A stretch of 35,957 bases of DNA from contig CAZJWP010000011.1 in NCBI GenBank assembly GCA_964549745.1, positions 1 to 35,957 of the forward strand, in the 5' to 3' direction. The translations under genes were made by a program, and so were the position numbers. Positions 16,788 to 25,151 of this stretch are shown in pieces. Each line of letters opens with the position of its first letter. Positions within the stretch are counted from its first letter, which is position 1. Source of the DNA: J089 sp964549745. GTDB taxonomy: Bacteria; Fidelibacterota; Marinisomatia; Marinisomatales; J089. The notes beneath the pieces are model-generated. The model was not told where the DNA came from, searched no databases, and saw only the letters and a list, made by a program, of their open reading frames with translations.

Positions 16788-17297
16788 TTAGCGCTTTCCC
16801 TTTTTATCTTTTTCAGCTTCGGCCAATTTATCCTGAATTTTCTTTAAATCATTCTGAAGCAAAGTAATGCTTTGTTCCACATCGGAAAAATGTAACCGTG
16901 TCTGACGTCTTTCACTGGAAAGAGCATCTTGCTGATCCTGGATATCCTGCCTCACAGAACCAAAGTCTTTTTGTGTATCACGTTTAAAATTATCCAGGTT
17001 ATATGCTACGTCTTCTATCTCGCTTGTGAGGGTATCATTTGTAGCATGAATTAGATCCGTATTGGCAACAATATCTTTTTGTGCTTTCTTGATATGTTTT
17101 GCGCGTCCAATAAATTCCAATTCAAGAGTATGTAGTCTATCGGAAAATTCCGAATTTACCTCATCCACATGCTTTAATTGCTTTTGCTCCATAATGTCCA
17201 TACGTTTCATGACCTGCGTGTAAGTATACTGTATATACCCGCCACCTACTATTAGAATGATCATCAAACCAAAAATGACTTTGTCTTTTACACTCAT
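16788..17297 (-). CDS. Unrecognised single-span membrane protein with long coiled coil
   Basis: A 169-residue protein that I do not recognise. Residues about 6-22 (KVIFGLMIILIVGGGYIQY) form one transmembrane helix. The remaining 145 residues are rich in Glu, Gln, Asp, Lys and Leu with a heptad-like spacing, predicted as an extended coiled coil that ends in a basic tail. It therefore probably sits in the inner membrane with a rod-like domain, perhaps self-associating. GAGGACG precedes the ATG. It is the last gene before the bidirectional terminator and follows another helical protein by only 7 bp, suggesting that the pair work together. Confidence 0.7.
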   Translation of the reverse strand: MSVKDKVIFGLMIILIVGGGYIQYTYTQVMKRMDIMEQKQLKHVDEVNSEFSDRLHTLELEFIGRAKHIKKAQKDIVANTDLIHATNDTLTSEIEDVAYNLDNFKRDTQKDFGSVRQDIQDQQDALSSERRQTRLHFSDVEQSITLLQNDLKKIQDKLAEAEKDKKGKR

Positions 17298-17304
17298 TTC
17301 GTCC

Positions 17305-17637
17305 TCAGTTATTTTTTCCTAAACTCTCCAACCGGCGTTCCCATGGACTGAGTTCTTCTGATTGTCCTTCGGATTCCGTATCCGGTTGCATTGTTTTCAT
17401 TTCCGAATGTTCTTTTAATTTTTGCAGAAGCTGGCTTTTACGATCCGTATTCGCTTTGAGTTGATCCATGAGGGTTAAAATTTCCTCATTAAAATCCACG
17501 ATCGTTTTTTCCATCCGAACCACCAGCTCATCCAATAAAGCTTTTCCATATGAATTATTGATGACATCCAGAAGATTATCAAATTTTTCTTCCAGGTAAC
17601 TTTGCCGACTTTGCTCGGTTTCAAACGGCTGGTCCAT
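17305..17637 (-). CDS. Unrecognised small helical (coiled-coil) protein
   Basis: A 110-residue cytoplasmic protein with no signal peptide or membrane helix. It is strongly charged and predicted helical over about residues 10-85 (for example FDNLLDVINNSYGKALLDEL and FNEEILTLMDQLKANTDRKS), then a polar tail ending SPWERRLESLGKNN. No family is recognised. Its position directly upstream of a membrane-anchored coiled-coil protein and downstream of secreted-protein candidates suggests a small structural or scaffolding role, which is speculation. No strong ribosome site is visible. Confidence 0.65.
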   Translation of the reverse strand: MDQPFETEQSRQSYLEEKFDNLLDVINNSYGKALLDELVVRMEKTIVDFNEEILTLMDQLKANTDRKSQLLQKLKEHSEMKTMQPDTESEGQSEELSPWERRLESLGKNN

Positions 17638-17690
17638 AGAACAAAATTACCGATAGATGTTTCAAAGAAAAAATGGAAAATCGATCCATA

Positions 17691-18128
17691 TCATTTGGAT
17701 TGACGTTTCCAACCATATTTTTTGAATTGGTACTCAAGCGGTTCAAAAATATTTTCCTGAATTGAATAGGGTAATCGGTCTAAAGTATGAAATTCCGTTA
17801 ACGATTTTCCCGCAATAGCTTTCTCGGAACTCCGTTTGTAGACATATTTCCCGCCGGTAACGGTCACATCAATCCAATCCCTTACCGTTATGATTAACGA
17901 ATACTCATACACCCGAACATCCTGCTTTACCTTTTGTTTTACCGTCACCAATGTCAGTGTTTCCGGCAAACGATATTCAATCGAATAGCCGAGGGTGTCC
18001 AGAACATCCTGAATTTGCTCATAGACTTGCCGTGGATTGCCGGTATATGCATAATCCCGTTTCATCCTCCCGGGATGAACACAGGTCGAGATTTGAAAAG
18101 AAAGGATGCTCAGTAAAAGAAATTTCAA
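17691..18128 (-). CDS. Unrecognised exported or lipoprotein-like protein
   Basis: A 145-residue protein beginning MKFLLLSILSFQISTC, a short signal sequence with a cysteine at position 16 that could be lipidated, although the lipobox is weak. The mature part is a mixed alpha/beta domain (YTGNPRQVYEQIQDVLDTLGY, then LVTVKQKVKQDVRVYEYSLIITVRDWIDVTVTGGKY) resembling small periplasmic beta-sheet lipoproteins in character only; I cannot name a family. It starts 6 bp after the preceding gene, so both are probably co-translated. Confidence 0.65.
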   Translation of the reverse strand: MKFLLLSILSFQISTCVHPGRMKRDYAYTGNPRQVYEQIQDVLDTLGYSIEYRLPETLTLVTVKQKVKQDVRVYEYSLIITVRDWIDVTVTGGKYVYKRSSEKAIAGKSLTEFHTLDRLPYSIQENIFEPLEYQFKKYGWKRQSK

Positions 18129-18134
18129 TCGATA

Positions 18135-19100
18135 TCAATATAGATCGAAGATGGTTGGTCCCTTGTTCACCGCTTTAGCCGGTTGGACCTTCACCATATA
18201 ATCCGGATTGTAGTAGACCAGAATCAATTGTGACGTTCCTGAAATAACCGGATAGCTCGTTTCTGTATCCTGAACAAAAGAAATTAACAGCAATTCAATT
18301 TGACATGGCATAAACTGCCACGATTTGTGTTGAAACATCCTGGCATAATCCATATCTAAGGGATTTGAACTGGTGGTCTGTGGTCCCGTAATGGATAAAC
18401 TTGAACTGGTAGGATTGCCGTAAATCTGGTCCAATATTATTGCGATTTCTCTAAATTTTTTATCCTGAGCCTCCTGATCAAATGGATTCAACGGAAAAGA
18501 GACCTCCGCCTTCCAAAAACCACTATCGGAGTAAAAATATGATAGCATCACTGTATCCGGCCCCAGAGTAGTCCAAAACGAGACTGAAGAACTGTCTCTG
18601 GAATAAATTATCGACGTTATAGGTTTAGCTGGCGGAAATAATGACCGATCAGATCCCCATGCATACCCTTTATATCCGTAATCCAGGGACAAATTCAAAA
18701 CCGGATTCTCTTCCACTTGTTCGGTTTGAAGTGCTTGTTCCATTGTCTGCGTGGAATCCACAGTTTCAGAAACCATTGTTGTATCTTCCACCATTGGATT
18801 CGGCAATGACATTGAATCTTGCTCAACGGCCATAGAGCCAGCCTCTATTGAATCAATACCGGCACTATCCGGTTCGATTGATTCACTCGTGAGCAAAGAA
18901 TCAGTCACATTTGAATCCTGAACGGCGATATTCATTGAATCGTCGGGAGCGGTGGATAAATTCAGCAGTTGTTCAACACCATTTGTGGAATCTGCCACCG
19001 AACCAGGATTTGTCGTGATCGTGGCGGTGGAATCGACCGCTTGTGCCGAAACAAAAGCATTTAACATCAATGCGCTAAGAATTATGACCGAACGCCCCAT
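18135..19100 (-). CDS. Unrecognised secreted protein with Ser/Asp-rich linker
   Basis: About 321 residues from the ATG at 19100, which has GGGTGA just upstream; an in-frame ATG at 19112 lacks one. The start MGRSVIILSALMLNAFVSAQA is a Sec signal peptide with an AQA cleavage site. Residues about 20-140 are a low-complexity linker with repeated DS, DSM and ESIE-like units and no cysteines. The C-terminal 180 residues form a globular domain (YGYKGYAWGSDRSLFP onward) with many aromatic residues that I cannot assign. The architecture suggests an outer-membrane-facing or periplasmic protein. It follows lepB by about 83 bp. Confidence 0.7.
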   Translation of the reverse strand: MGRSVIILSALMLNAFVSAQAVDSTATITTNPGSVADSTNGVEQLLNLSTAPDDSMNIAVQDSNVTDSLLTSESIEPDSAGIDSIEAGSMAVEQDSMSLPNPMVEDTTMVSETVDSTQTMEQALQTEQVEENPVLNLSLDYGYKGYAWGSDRSLFPPAKPITSIIYSRDSSSVSFWTTLGPDTVMLSYFYSDSGFWKAEVSFPLNPFDQEAQDKKFREIAIILDQIYGNPTSSSLSITGPQTTSSNPLDMDYARMFQHKSWQFMPCQIELLLISFVQDTETSYPVISGTSQLILVYYNPDYMVKVQPAKAVNKGPTIFDLY

Positions 19101-19183
19101 ATTTTCACCCATTCAAGTAAAGGTTTAACATTGTGGTTCGATGAAAAATACACTCAACATTTTCTACCATACAAGACTAATCC

Positions 19184-20161
19184 TTACCGGATAACGGTTC
19201 CAATCCGATCCAGCCTCGGTACCCAGGAATCAAGATTCAGTGAGAAATAAACAAATAACGCTTCTCCTAAAATCAAATTATGTGGGACAAAACCCCAATA
19301 GCGGGAATCCAGACTATCATCCCGATTGTCACCCATAGCCCAATAATAATCTTGTCCAATTGTATATACTGAACCGGAAACCAATGGTTTGCCATCCAGT
19401 CGAATATAATTCATCTCATTTTTTGTAATCAGGATTGACCAGGGATTCAGCAGTTTCCCTTTGGGATAATAATCATCGTACACATCCTGGGTCCCTTTCC
19501 GCCTGAACAAGTCGTTCGGATCAGTTATTGTGAATCTATATTGAATATCACCCTTTACCAGAGTGACCCTGTGCCCGTCCATAATCATCAACGGAATTAA
19601 ATATTCCCAATTCGTATTCTCATTAATGGAAACCTGGTCACCTTTCGCTGGAATTCGTAGCGGTTTAAAATTATCTTTATTCCCTTGATCCCCTAAAAAG
19701 ATTTCTCTTTGTTGATAGCTTTCCGGAAGCATAGATCCAATATATTTCCCATGAGCAGGTAAGGGAAACAATTTCCCGTTCACATAGACATTTCGCGCGC
19801 GAACCTCCACTGTATCGCCCGGCCCGGCGATACACCGCTTGACATATTTATGAAACTGATCACGCGGATACTTAAAAATGATTACATCGCCTTGATGAGG
19901 GTCCTCGAATTCGGGAAACCGATAGTACGGTATGGAAAACCCAATATCAGTATATGGAACTCCGATCCAGTCCGGAGTACGCATCCCATAGATAAACCGG
20001 TTCCCGATCAGGAAATCACCGGTCATAATTGTGTTTTCCATACTCCCGGTGGGAACGATATAAGCCTCTACAATAGTGACTTTGAGTAAAAGGGCGATCA
20101 CAATAATCGTCGCCAGGGACTTAATTTCTTTCAGTATGCGTCTTGTTTTTGGGCTCAACAA
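19184..20161 (-). CDS. lepB: Signal peptidase I
   Basis: A 325-residue inner-membrane serine protease that removes signal peptides from exported proteins. One N-terminal membrane helix (about 15-33) precedes the catalytic box with the nucleophile Ser40 (PTGSMENT). The general base is Lys108 in KYVKRCIAGPGDTVEV, and the final conserved box is GDNRDDSLDSRYWGFVP. About 120 residues are inserted between the last two boxes, a known feature of some Gram-negative LepB proteins. Translation begins with TTG: AGGAG lies 4 nt before the TTG at 20161 and 7 nt before a second TTG at 20158, so either may be used. It is placed between rnhB-yraN and genes for exported proteins. Confidence 0.95.
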   Translation of the reverse strand: MLSPKTRRILKEIKSLATIIVIALLLKVTIVEAYIVPTGSMENTIMTGDFLIGNRFIYGMRTPDWIGVPYTDIGFSIPYYRFPEFEDPHQGDVIIFKYPRDQFHKYVKRCIAGPGDTVEVRARNVYVNGKLFPLPAHGKYIGSMLPESYQQREIFLGDQGNKDNFKPLRIPAKGDQVSINENTNWEYLIPLMIMDGHRVTLVKGDIQYRFTITDPNDLFRRKGTQDVYDDYYPKGKLLNPWSILITKNEMNYIRLDGKPLVSGSVYTIGQDYYWAMGDNRDDSLDSRYWGFVPHNLILGEALFVYFSLNLDSWVPRLDRIGTVIR

Positions 20162-20197
20162 ATATCTCCTGTTGATATGAAATTTGAAGTTTGAAGT

Positions 20198-21133
20198 TTA
20201 CTCAGACCCTCCAATGGCCTCATAATGTTTTATCCGGGGACCACCGCGGCGGATTTCCACAAACATAGCATCCAGTCGGATATTCCCTTCCCACTCTTCG
20301 CGCTGTGTATAGATATCCACAGCATTATAAAGACGTTCAAGTTTCTGTGCATCAATCTTTTGCGTCAAAATATCCGTATTCATGCGACTTGCAGATTTGA
20401 CTTCTATAAACACGCGCGTGTCCTTTTGTTGGGCAACGATATCCAGTTCGCCATATGGAAGTGACGAATAATTCATCGTCAGGATTTCATATCCTTTTTC
20501 CATAAGATCCAGTGCGGCCAGTTTTTCTCCCATCCATCCTATCTTTTTTTCCGCTTCCAGCCATGGAATCGTTGGCAAATTATCGTGAACCGGCCTAAAG
20601 GATATTCGGTGTAGTGGCGTTGCTTTGAATTTGTTTAAGACCTGAAAATGATATTGAGTTCCATACCCTTTATGTTTTCCAAATTGAAATTCGGGAAATA
20701 TCGAATCTAATTTTTCCATCCAACGATCCCGGGATACCTTTGCCATGATGGCCGCTGCTTGTATACAAGGGACCGAATCGTCTCCATCAATAATCCCTTC
20801 ATTGGGGATGATCTGGTTCGGAAGTTCAGACCCGTCAATCAATGCTTTGTCCGGTTTTACTTTCAATTTTCCCAGAGCAATCTGCATCGCTTTGTAGGTC
20901 GCTTGCAGGATGTTGATCTTGTCGATGGTTCGATTATCCACAAATCCTACGGCCCAATCCACAGCCTGATCTTTAATGGCATCGAAAGCACGATCGCGCT
21001 GGCGTGCGGTCATCTTCTTGGAATCGCGTAAAACCGGTATTTCATATTCATCTGGTAATATAACAGCTCCGGCCACAACGGGGCCTGCCAGACACCCCCG
21101 TCCCGCTTCATCGACACCGGCGACTATTTCCAT
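20198..21133 (-). CDS. rnhB: Fused ribonuclease HII - YraN (UPF0102) protein
   Basis: A 311-residue fusion. Residues 1-190 are RNase HII, which cuts RNA-DNA hybrids and misincorporated ribonucleotides. They carry VDEAGRG with Asp8/Glu9, LIDGSELP with Asp100, GDDS with Asp119, and AKVSRDRWMEKL and KHKGYGTQYH. Residues about 196-300 are a YraN/UPF0102 nuclease-fold domain with GEKLAALDLMEKGYEIL, YGELDIVAQ (Glu229, Asp231) and VFIEVKSAS (Glu244, Lys246), the PD-(D/E)XK-like catalytic pattern. In most bacteria these are neighbouring separate genes; no stop or frameshift separates them here. The start overlaps the comEC stop by 10 bp. Confidence 0.95.
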   Translation of the reverse strand: MEIVAGVDEAGRGCLAGPVVAGAVILPDEYEIPVLRDSKKMTARQRDRAFDAIKDQAVDWAVGFVDNRTIDKINILQATYKAMQIALGKLKVKPDKALIDGSELPNQIIPNEGIIDGDDSVPCIQAAAIMAKVSRDRWMEKLDSIFPEFQFGKHKGYGTQYHFQVLNKFKATPLHRISFRPVHDNLPTIPWLEAEKKIGWMGEKLAALDLMEKGYEILTMNYSSLPYGELDIVAQQKDTRVFIEVKSASRMNTDILTQKIDAQKLERLYNAVDIYTQREEWEGNIRLDAMFVEIRRGGPRIKHYEAIGGSE

Positions 21134-23469
21134 AGTTTTTCTACCATTGTATCTCTTTTCATTGTTACCCAGTATGCACCGGATTTATCCGTCCGATGTA
21201 TTCCAATCCTCCTATTCTTTAATCGATTTAAAACAAGAATCGACGGATGTCCAAATTTATTCTTTGCTCCCACGAAAATTACGGCTGTCTTTGGTTGAAT
21301 CGCCTCAAGTAAAGCAATTGAAGTACTTGTAATGGAACCATGGTGACCGCATTTTAAAATGTTTACCGTCGGCAATTCCCAATATGCCATCATTTCTTTT
21401 TCTGCCGGTACTTCTAGATCGCCGGTTAGTAAAACACTTTCCTTATCTTTTGAAACCAATAAAACTTCACTCTGATTGTTTAGATTGGAATACGTCTTAC
21501 CTGTAGGCGGCCACAAAAAATCTATCGTTGTTCCTTCCTTCCCATAAATTCGCGTCCCAAACCGCAAAGTATCGATATAAATGCCGGCGCTGTCCAGCGC
21601 TCGAAACATTGTCGCTTCCAAATGACTATGTGTTTGAGTTGTAGAAGTAATAAACGTATCCACCGGCATTGATCGAATCACTGAAATTAGCCCACCCAGG
21701 TGATCAGAGTGTGAGTGAGTCAGAACCATATATGTAAAACGAGAAATCCCGATCCTCTGCGCCACCGGGATAACCACTTCTTTTCCTGCATCTTCCCAAT
21801 AGGTCCGGGGGCCTCCATCCACCAACATTGTGTGGCCATCAGCCATTTGTAGAATTATGGAATCTCCCTGGCCCACATCCAGAAACAATAATTTTGTTTC
21901 CTGTTTTTGAGTCGCCCAAATCCATATAAAAAATGATAGCAAAATACCGGCACCAATTAGGGCCCGCCGGAACTGTGTTTTATTCAATAAAAACAGCATG
22001 ATTAAAACACAACTAAAGAGGATTAACAACATCGGAATGACGGTGCCGTGGATCGTAACCGCTGCCCAGCTAATCTGACTTAATGTTGTCGCTATTTTTG
22101 TAATGACCGTTTGAAGAAGCCATATCGTTTGCGCAATACAATACCCAATCCACGGAATGGATGCTGTCACAAGTAAAATGAACCCAAGGGAAACCACGAT
22201 TCCAATCACGGGAACAATCAGTGCATTGGCTAAAATCCCAACCAGTGGAATCGTGTGAAAAAGTGTTGCTGTGACCGGAAGCGTTCCCAGTTGAGCTGCC
22301 AGCGAAACCAATGCGATACTATAGAAAAATTTGGCGACCGGATTTTTAACAGACCGGATTCGGAGTCTTTCCGGGAAATACGGTTCAACAATATCCAAGA
22401 AACCGATAATCGACAGCACAGCCATAAAACTCAGTTGAAATCCTGCTTCCATAACGCTGAGCGGCTGAAATATCATCATGATTAAGGCAACTGCGCCAAT
22501 GATGTTATAAGGACTTGCACGACGATTGAGCACCGGCGCCAGAATATAAAGCGAGCCCATTCCGGCCGCCCGGATTACAGAAAGGCGAAATCCCGTCAAA
22601 GCTACATAAAACGCTAATCCCCCAATTACAGCTATTCGGTCCCAACCCCATGGAATGCGCAGAATCCGGACTACCAGCATCAGGATGATCAGAATATATC
22701 CAACATGAAGTCCGGAAACGGCAAGTACATGGACAACTCCAATGGTTTGGAAATTTTTGATCAAGTCCGGATCGAGATCTGATTTATCACCGAGGATTAA
22801 TGCCGTCAACAATCCACTGGATGCCGGATCCAGTTGCAGATTCAATCGCCTCCGAATCCAGGTCTGTGCCGCATGGATACTTTTTTCGACCGGGTTCACC
22901 TTTCCTGCAATGATCGCAATCTCAGTCGTATCGGATATGGACAAACGACCAAAAATCCCATGTCGTAAATAATAGCGCTGAAAATCGAAATCTCCTGGAT
23001 TTCGTGGTCCACTCATCAACGAAAACTCAACGGATTGTAGTTTCAGAGAATCACCCGATTCAACCTTTAAAGAATCACGAGAATAAAGATAAAGAATGAG
23101 TGAGTTATGAAGCGTCTGGTCAATTGGTTTAATAATTGTTGCCTGAATCGCGTAACGAAATTTTCCCCATCGTGTTTTGCTGAATGAATTCACTTTTCCA
23201 ACAACATTGACGGCCGTGTTGTCAACCGGTCTCAGGGATTTCAATACTCCTGATAAGTTACTCTGTACCTGATCCATCCTCAACCAACCAAGAATCAGAA
23301 CAAGTGCGAATACAACCCAACTTTTTTTAGTAATCCCCCTTGATTTTAGAATCAAAAACAGACCAAACAACGCCAACACAATAATCCCTTCGATCGGATT
23401 AACCGAAATCACAATTCCGACCAGGAACATTAAAGCCCACAAAAACAATGGAAATCGATGATAGAACAT
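21124..23469 (-). CDS. comEC: ComEC/Rec2 DNA-uptake channel protein
   Basis: A 781-residue inner-membrane protein that moves single-stranded DNA into the cell during natural transformation. It has two N-terminal membrane helices (about 8-62), a soluble DUF4131-like OB region (about 65-190), and the polytopic competence domain (about 210-520) with the conserved HVLAVSGLHVG (247-257). A C-terminal metallo-beta-lactamase domain has LDVGQGDS (530-537), HSHSDH (585-590) and KCGHHGS. All catalytic metal ligands expected of ComEC nuclease-type domains are visible. It heads the minus-strand run to lepB and diverges from the symporter gene. No other competence genes are in the window. Confidence 0.95.
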   Translation of the reverse strand: MFYHRFPLFLWALMFLVGIVISVNPIEGIIVLALFGLFLILKSRGITKKSWVVFALVLILGWLRMDQVQSNLSGVLKSLRPVDNTAVNVVGKVNSFSKTRWGKFRYAIQATIIKPIDQTLHNSLILYLYSRDSLKVESGDSLKLQSVEFSLMSGPRNPGDFDFQRYYLRHGIFGRLSISDTTEIAIIAGKVNPVEKSIHAAQTWIRRRLNLQLDPASSGLLTALILGDKSDLDPDLIKNFQTIGVVHVLAVSGLHVGYILIILMLVVRILRIPWGWDRIAVIGGLAFYVALTGFRLSVIRAAGMGSLYILAPVLNRRASPYNIIGAVALIMMIFQPLSVMEAGFQLSFMAVLSIIGFLDIVEPYFPERLRIRSVKNPVAKFFYSIALVSLAAQLGTLPVTATLFHTIPLVGILANALIVPVIGIVVSLGFILLVTASIPWIGYCIAQTIWLLQTVITKIATTLSQISWAAVTIHGTVIPMLLILFSCVLIMLFLLNKTQFRRALIGAGILLSFFIWIWATQKQETKLLFLDVGQGDSIILQMADGHTMLVDGGPRTYWEDAGKEVVIPVAQRIGISRFTYMVLTHSHSDHLGGLISVIRSMPVDTFITSTTQTHSHLEATMFRALDSAGIYIDTLRFGTRIYGKEGTTIDFLWPPTGKTYSNLNNQSEVLLVSKDKESVLLTGDLEVPAEKEMMAYWELPTVNILKCGHHGSITSTSIALLEAIQPKTAVIFVGAKNKFGHPSILVLNRLKNRRIGIHRTDKSGAYWVTMKRDTMVEKLWK

Positions 23470-23493
23470 TGATTTTTATACCGACAGTAAAAC

Positions 23494-23504
23494 GTGTTTA
23501 ACAC
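23494..23504. other. Small palindrome in the comEC / symporter divergent region
   Basis: GTGTTTAACAC is a perfect 5-bp inverted repeat around one base in the 134-bp divergent intergenic region. It could be an operator but is short, so chance is plausible. Confidence 0.2.
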
Positions 23505-23541
23505 AAATCTTACGCAAAAATATAAGAAATAATTTTCCTTT

Positions 23542-23570
23542 TTGTCACTCCCTGAAGCTTCATGTAAACT
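23542..23570 (+). promoter_or_regulatory. Candidate promoter of the symporter operon
   Basis: TTGTCA (23542-23547) is separated by exactly 17 nt from TAAACT (23565-23570), matching the sigma-70 consensus at 5/6 and 4/6 positions. The start codon is 33 nt further downstream. Confidence 0.5.
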
Positions 23571-23603
23571 ACAGCTTATTATTTTGAAGCAAATGAGGAC
23601 GTT

Positions 23604-25148
23604 ATGAGTCGAAAAAAAGCCGGATTGATTGCCTTTGGAATTATTGTATTCATTCTATATGCCTTTGGAATTGACTTTTATAATGCGGTTTGGTCCTTCC
23701 CTTCTAAACGAGCCATTCCACTTATGGTCATGGCCTTGGTGGGAACAGGCATATACGCCAGTTTTAAACTGGGATTTCCCCAAATTCGATATTTCTGGCA
23801 TGGGATTCAGGTCATACGCGGTCGTTATGACAATCCTGAAGATGCTGGTGATTTAAACCACTTCCGAGCACTTTCAACTGCACTTTCGGCTACAGTTGGA
23901 ATTGGAAATATTGCCGGTGTAGCCACGGCTTTATATTATGGCGGACCCGGTGCTTTGTTTTGGATGTGGGTGACAGCATTTTTTGGTACGACTTTGAAAT
24001 TTGCAGAAAGTACGCTTTCCCTAAAATATCGCACGGTCGATGAAAAAGGTTTTACCCACGGTGGTCCCATGTATACCATCGAACGAGGTTTGGGTGAAAA
24101 TTGGCGTTGGCTGGCGGTTACATTTGCTGCTTTTGCAATCATTTGTTCATTTGCCACTGGAAATGCAATCCAGTCGTTCACGGTTTCCGATCAGGTTTAC
24201 TCCGAATTCTCACACGTCCTTGCCCCCACCAGTTTCCTCATGGTAAAGCACAACTTATGGGCCGGGTTTGCGGTTTCCTGGGAACAGGTGATCAATGGAT
24301 TGGTCATGGCGGGTATCGTCGCCCTGGTTATTATCGGCGGAATTCGCCGAATTGGACACGTCACCGGTTATCTGGCTCCTATTATGGGTGTAATTTATGT
24401 TTTCTCCGGACTTCTAATCTTGTTGGCCAACGTTTCGCATCTGGGTGAAAGCTTTAAACTTATTTTCAGTATGGCCTTTAATCCACCGGCACAAATATCA
24501 GGTGTGGGCGGTGGAACATTTCTTGTTATCATGAACACCATGTTGTGGGGCGTAAAACGCGGGCTGTATTCCAACGAAGCCGGTCAGGGAAGTGCCGCCA
24601 TTGCCCACTCCACTGCCAAAACCAAATTTGCCGTTCGTGAGGGTTCTGTAGCCATGTTGGGGCCCTTCATCGACACAATCCTGATTTGTTCTTTGACAGG
24701 GTTGGCAATCATCACCACAGGAGCCTGGCATCATACGGAATTTTTCGTCCAGCGCGTTGATCCTACTTTCACCGGTGAATTGTTCAATAGCAGTTTGCTT
24801 ACTTCGTTTGCCTTTAAAGAGGGGCTCTCCTGGTTGTTTGGATACGGGGATAAAATCATCACCATATCCGTCTTGCTTTTTGCCGTTTCAACCGCTATCA
24901 GTTGGTCATTTTACGGGGATCGGGCCACCGATTATTTGTTCGGTGAAAAAGCGATTCTGACTTACAAATGGATTTATGTACTGTTCATCTTTATTGGCGG
25001 AATTGCGGAGTTGGAACCGATCTGGGCTTTTGGAGATGCGGCCTTAGGTTTCATGACCTTCCCCAATTTACTCTCCCTCATTCTGCTGTCCGGTGTTTTG
25101 AAAAAAATGACCAAAGAATACTTCGAGAAGAATAAAACCACCATTTGA
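23604..25148 (+). CDS. Alanine/glycine:cation symporter (AGCS family)
   Basis: A 514-residue polytopic inner-membrane protein that imports alanine or glycine with Na+ or H+. The family signature TVGIGNIAGVATALYYGGPGALFWMWVT (about residues 98-125), the GFTHGGPMYTIERGL segment and KRGLYSNEAGQGSAAIAH are clear. There are about ten hydrophobic segments. GAGGAC lies 5-6 nt before the ATG, and a good promoter lies upstream. Together with alanine dehydrogenase it suggests alanine import and use, although the genes are far apart and on opposite strands. It is followed after 3 bp by an inositol-monophosphatase-family gene. Confidence 0.95.
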   Translation: MSRKKAGLIAFGIIVFILYAFGIDFYNAVWSFPSKRAIPLMVMALVGTGIYASFKLGFPQIRYFWHGIQVIRGRYDNPEDAGDLNHFRALSTALSATVGIGNIAGVATALYYGGPGALFWMWVTAFFGTTLKFAESTLSLKYRTVDEKGFTHGGPMYTIERGLGENWRWLAVTFAAFAIICSFATGNAIQSFTVSDQVYSEFSHVLAPTSFLMVKHNLWAGFAVSWEQVINGLVMAGIVALVIIGGIRRIGHVTGYLAPIMGVIYVFSGLLILLANVSHLGESFKLIFSMAFNPPAQISGVGGGTFLVIMNTMLWGVKRGLYSNEAGQGSAAIAHSTAKTKFAVREGSVAMLGPFIDTILICSLTGLAIITTGAWHHTEFFVQRVDPTFTGELFNSSLLTSFAFKEGLSWLFGYGDKIITISVLLFAVSTAISWSFYGDRATDYLFGEKAILTYKWIYVLFIFIGGIAELEPIWAFGDAALGFMTFPNLLSLILLSGVLKKMTKEYFEKNKTTI

Positions 25149-25151
25149 TTC

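Noticed and set aside
18700..19000. Ser/Asp-rich repeats as a possible adhesin or phage protein
   Set aside because: The units are irregular and linker-like; no adhesin, cell-wall anchor or phage motif is present.
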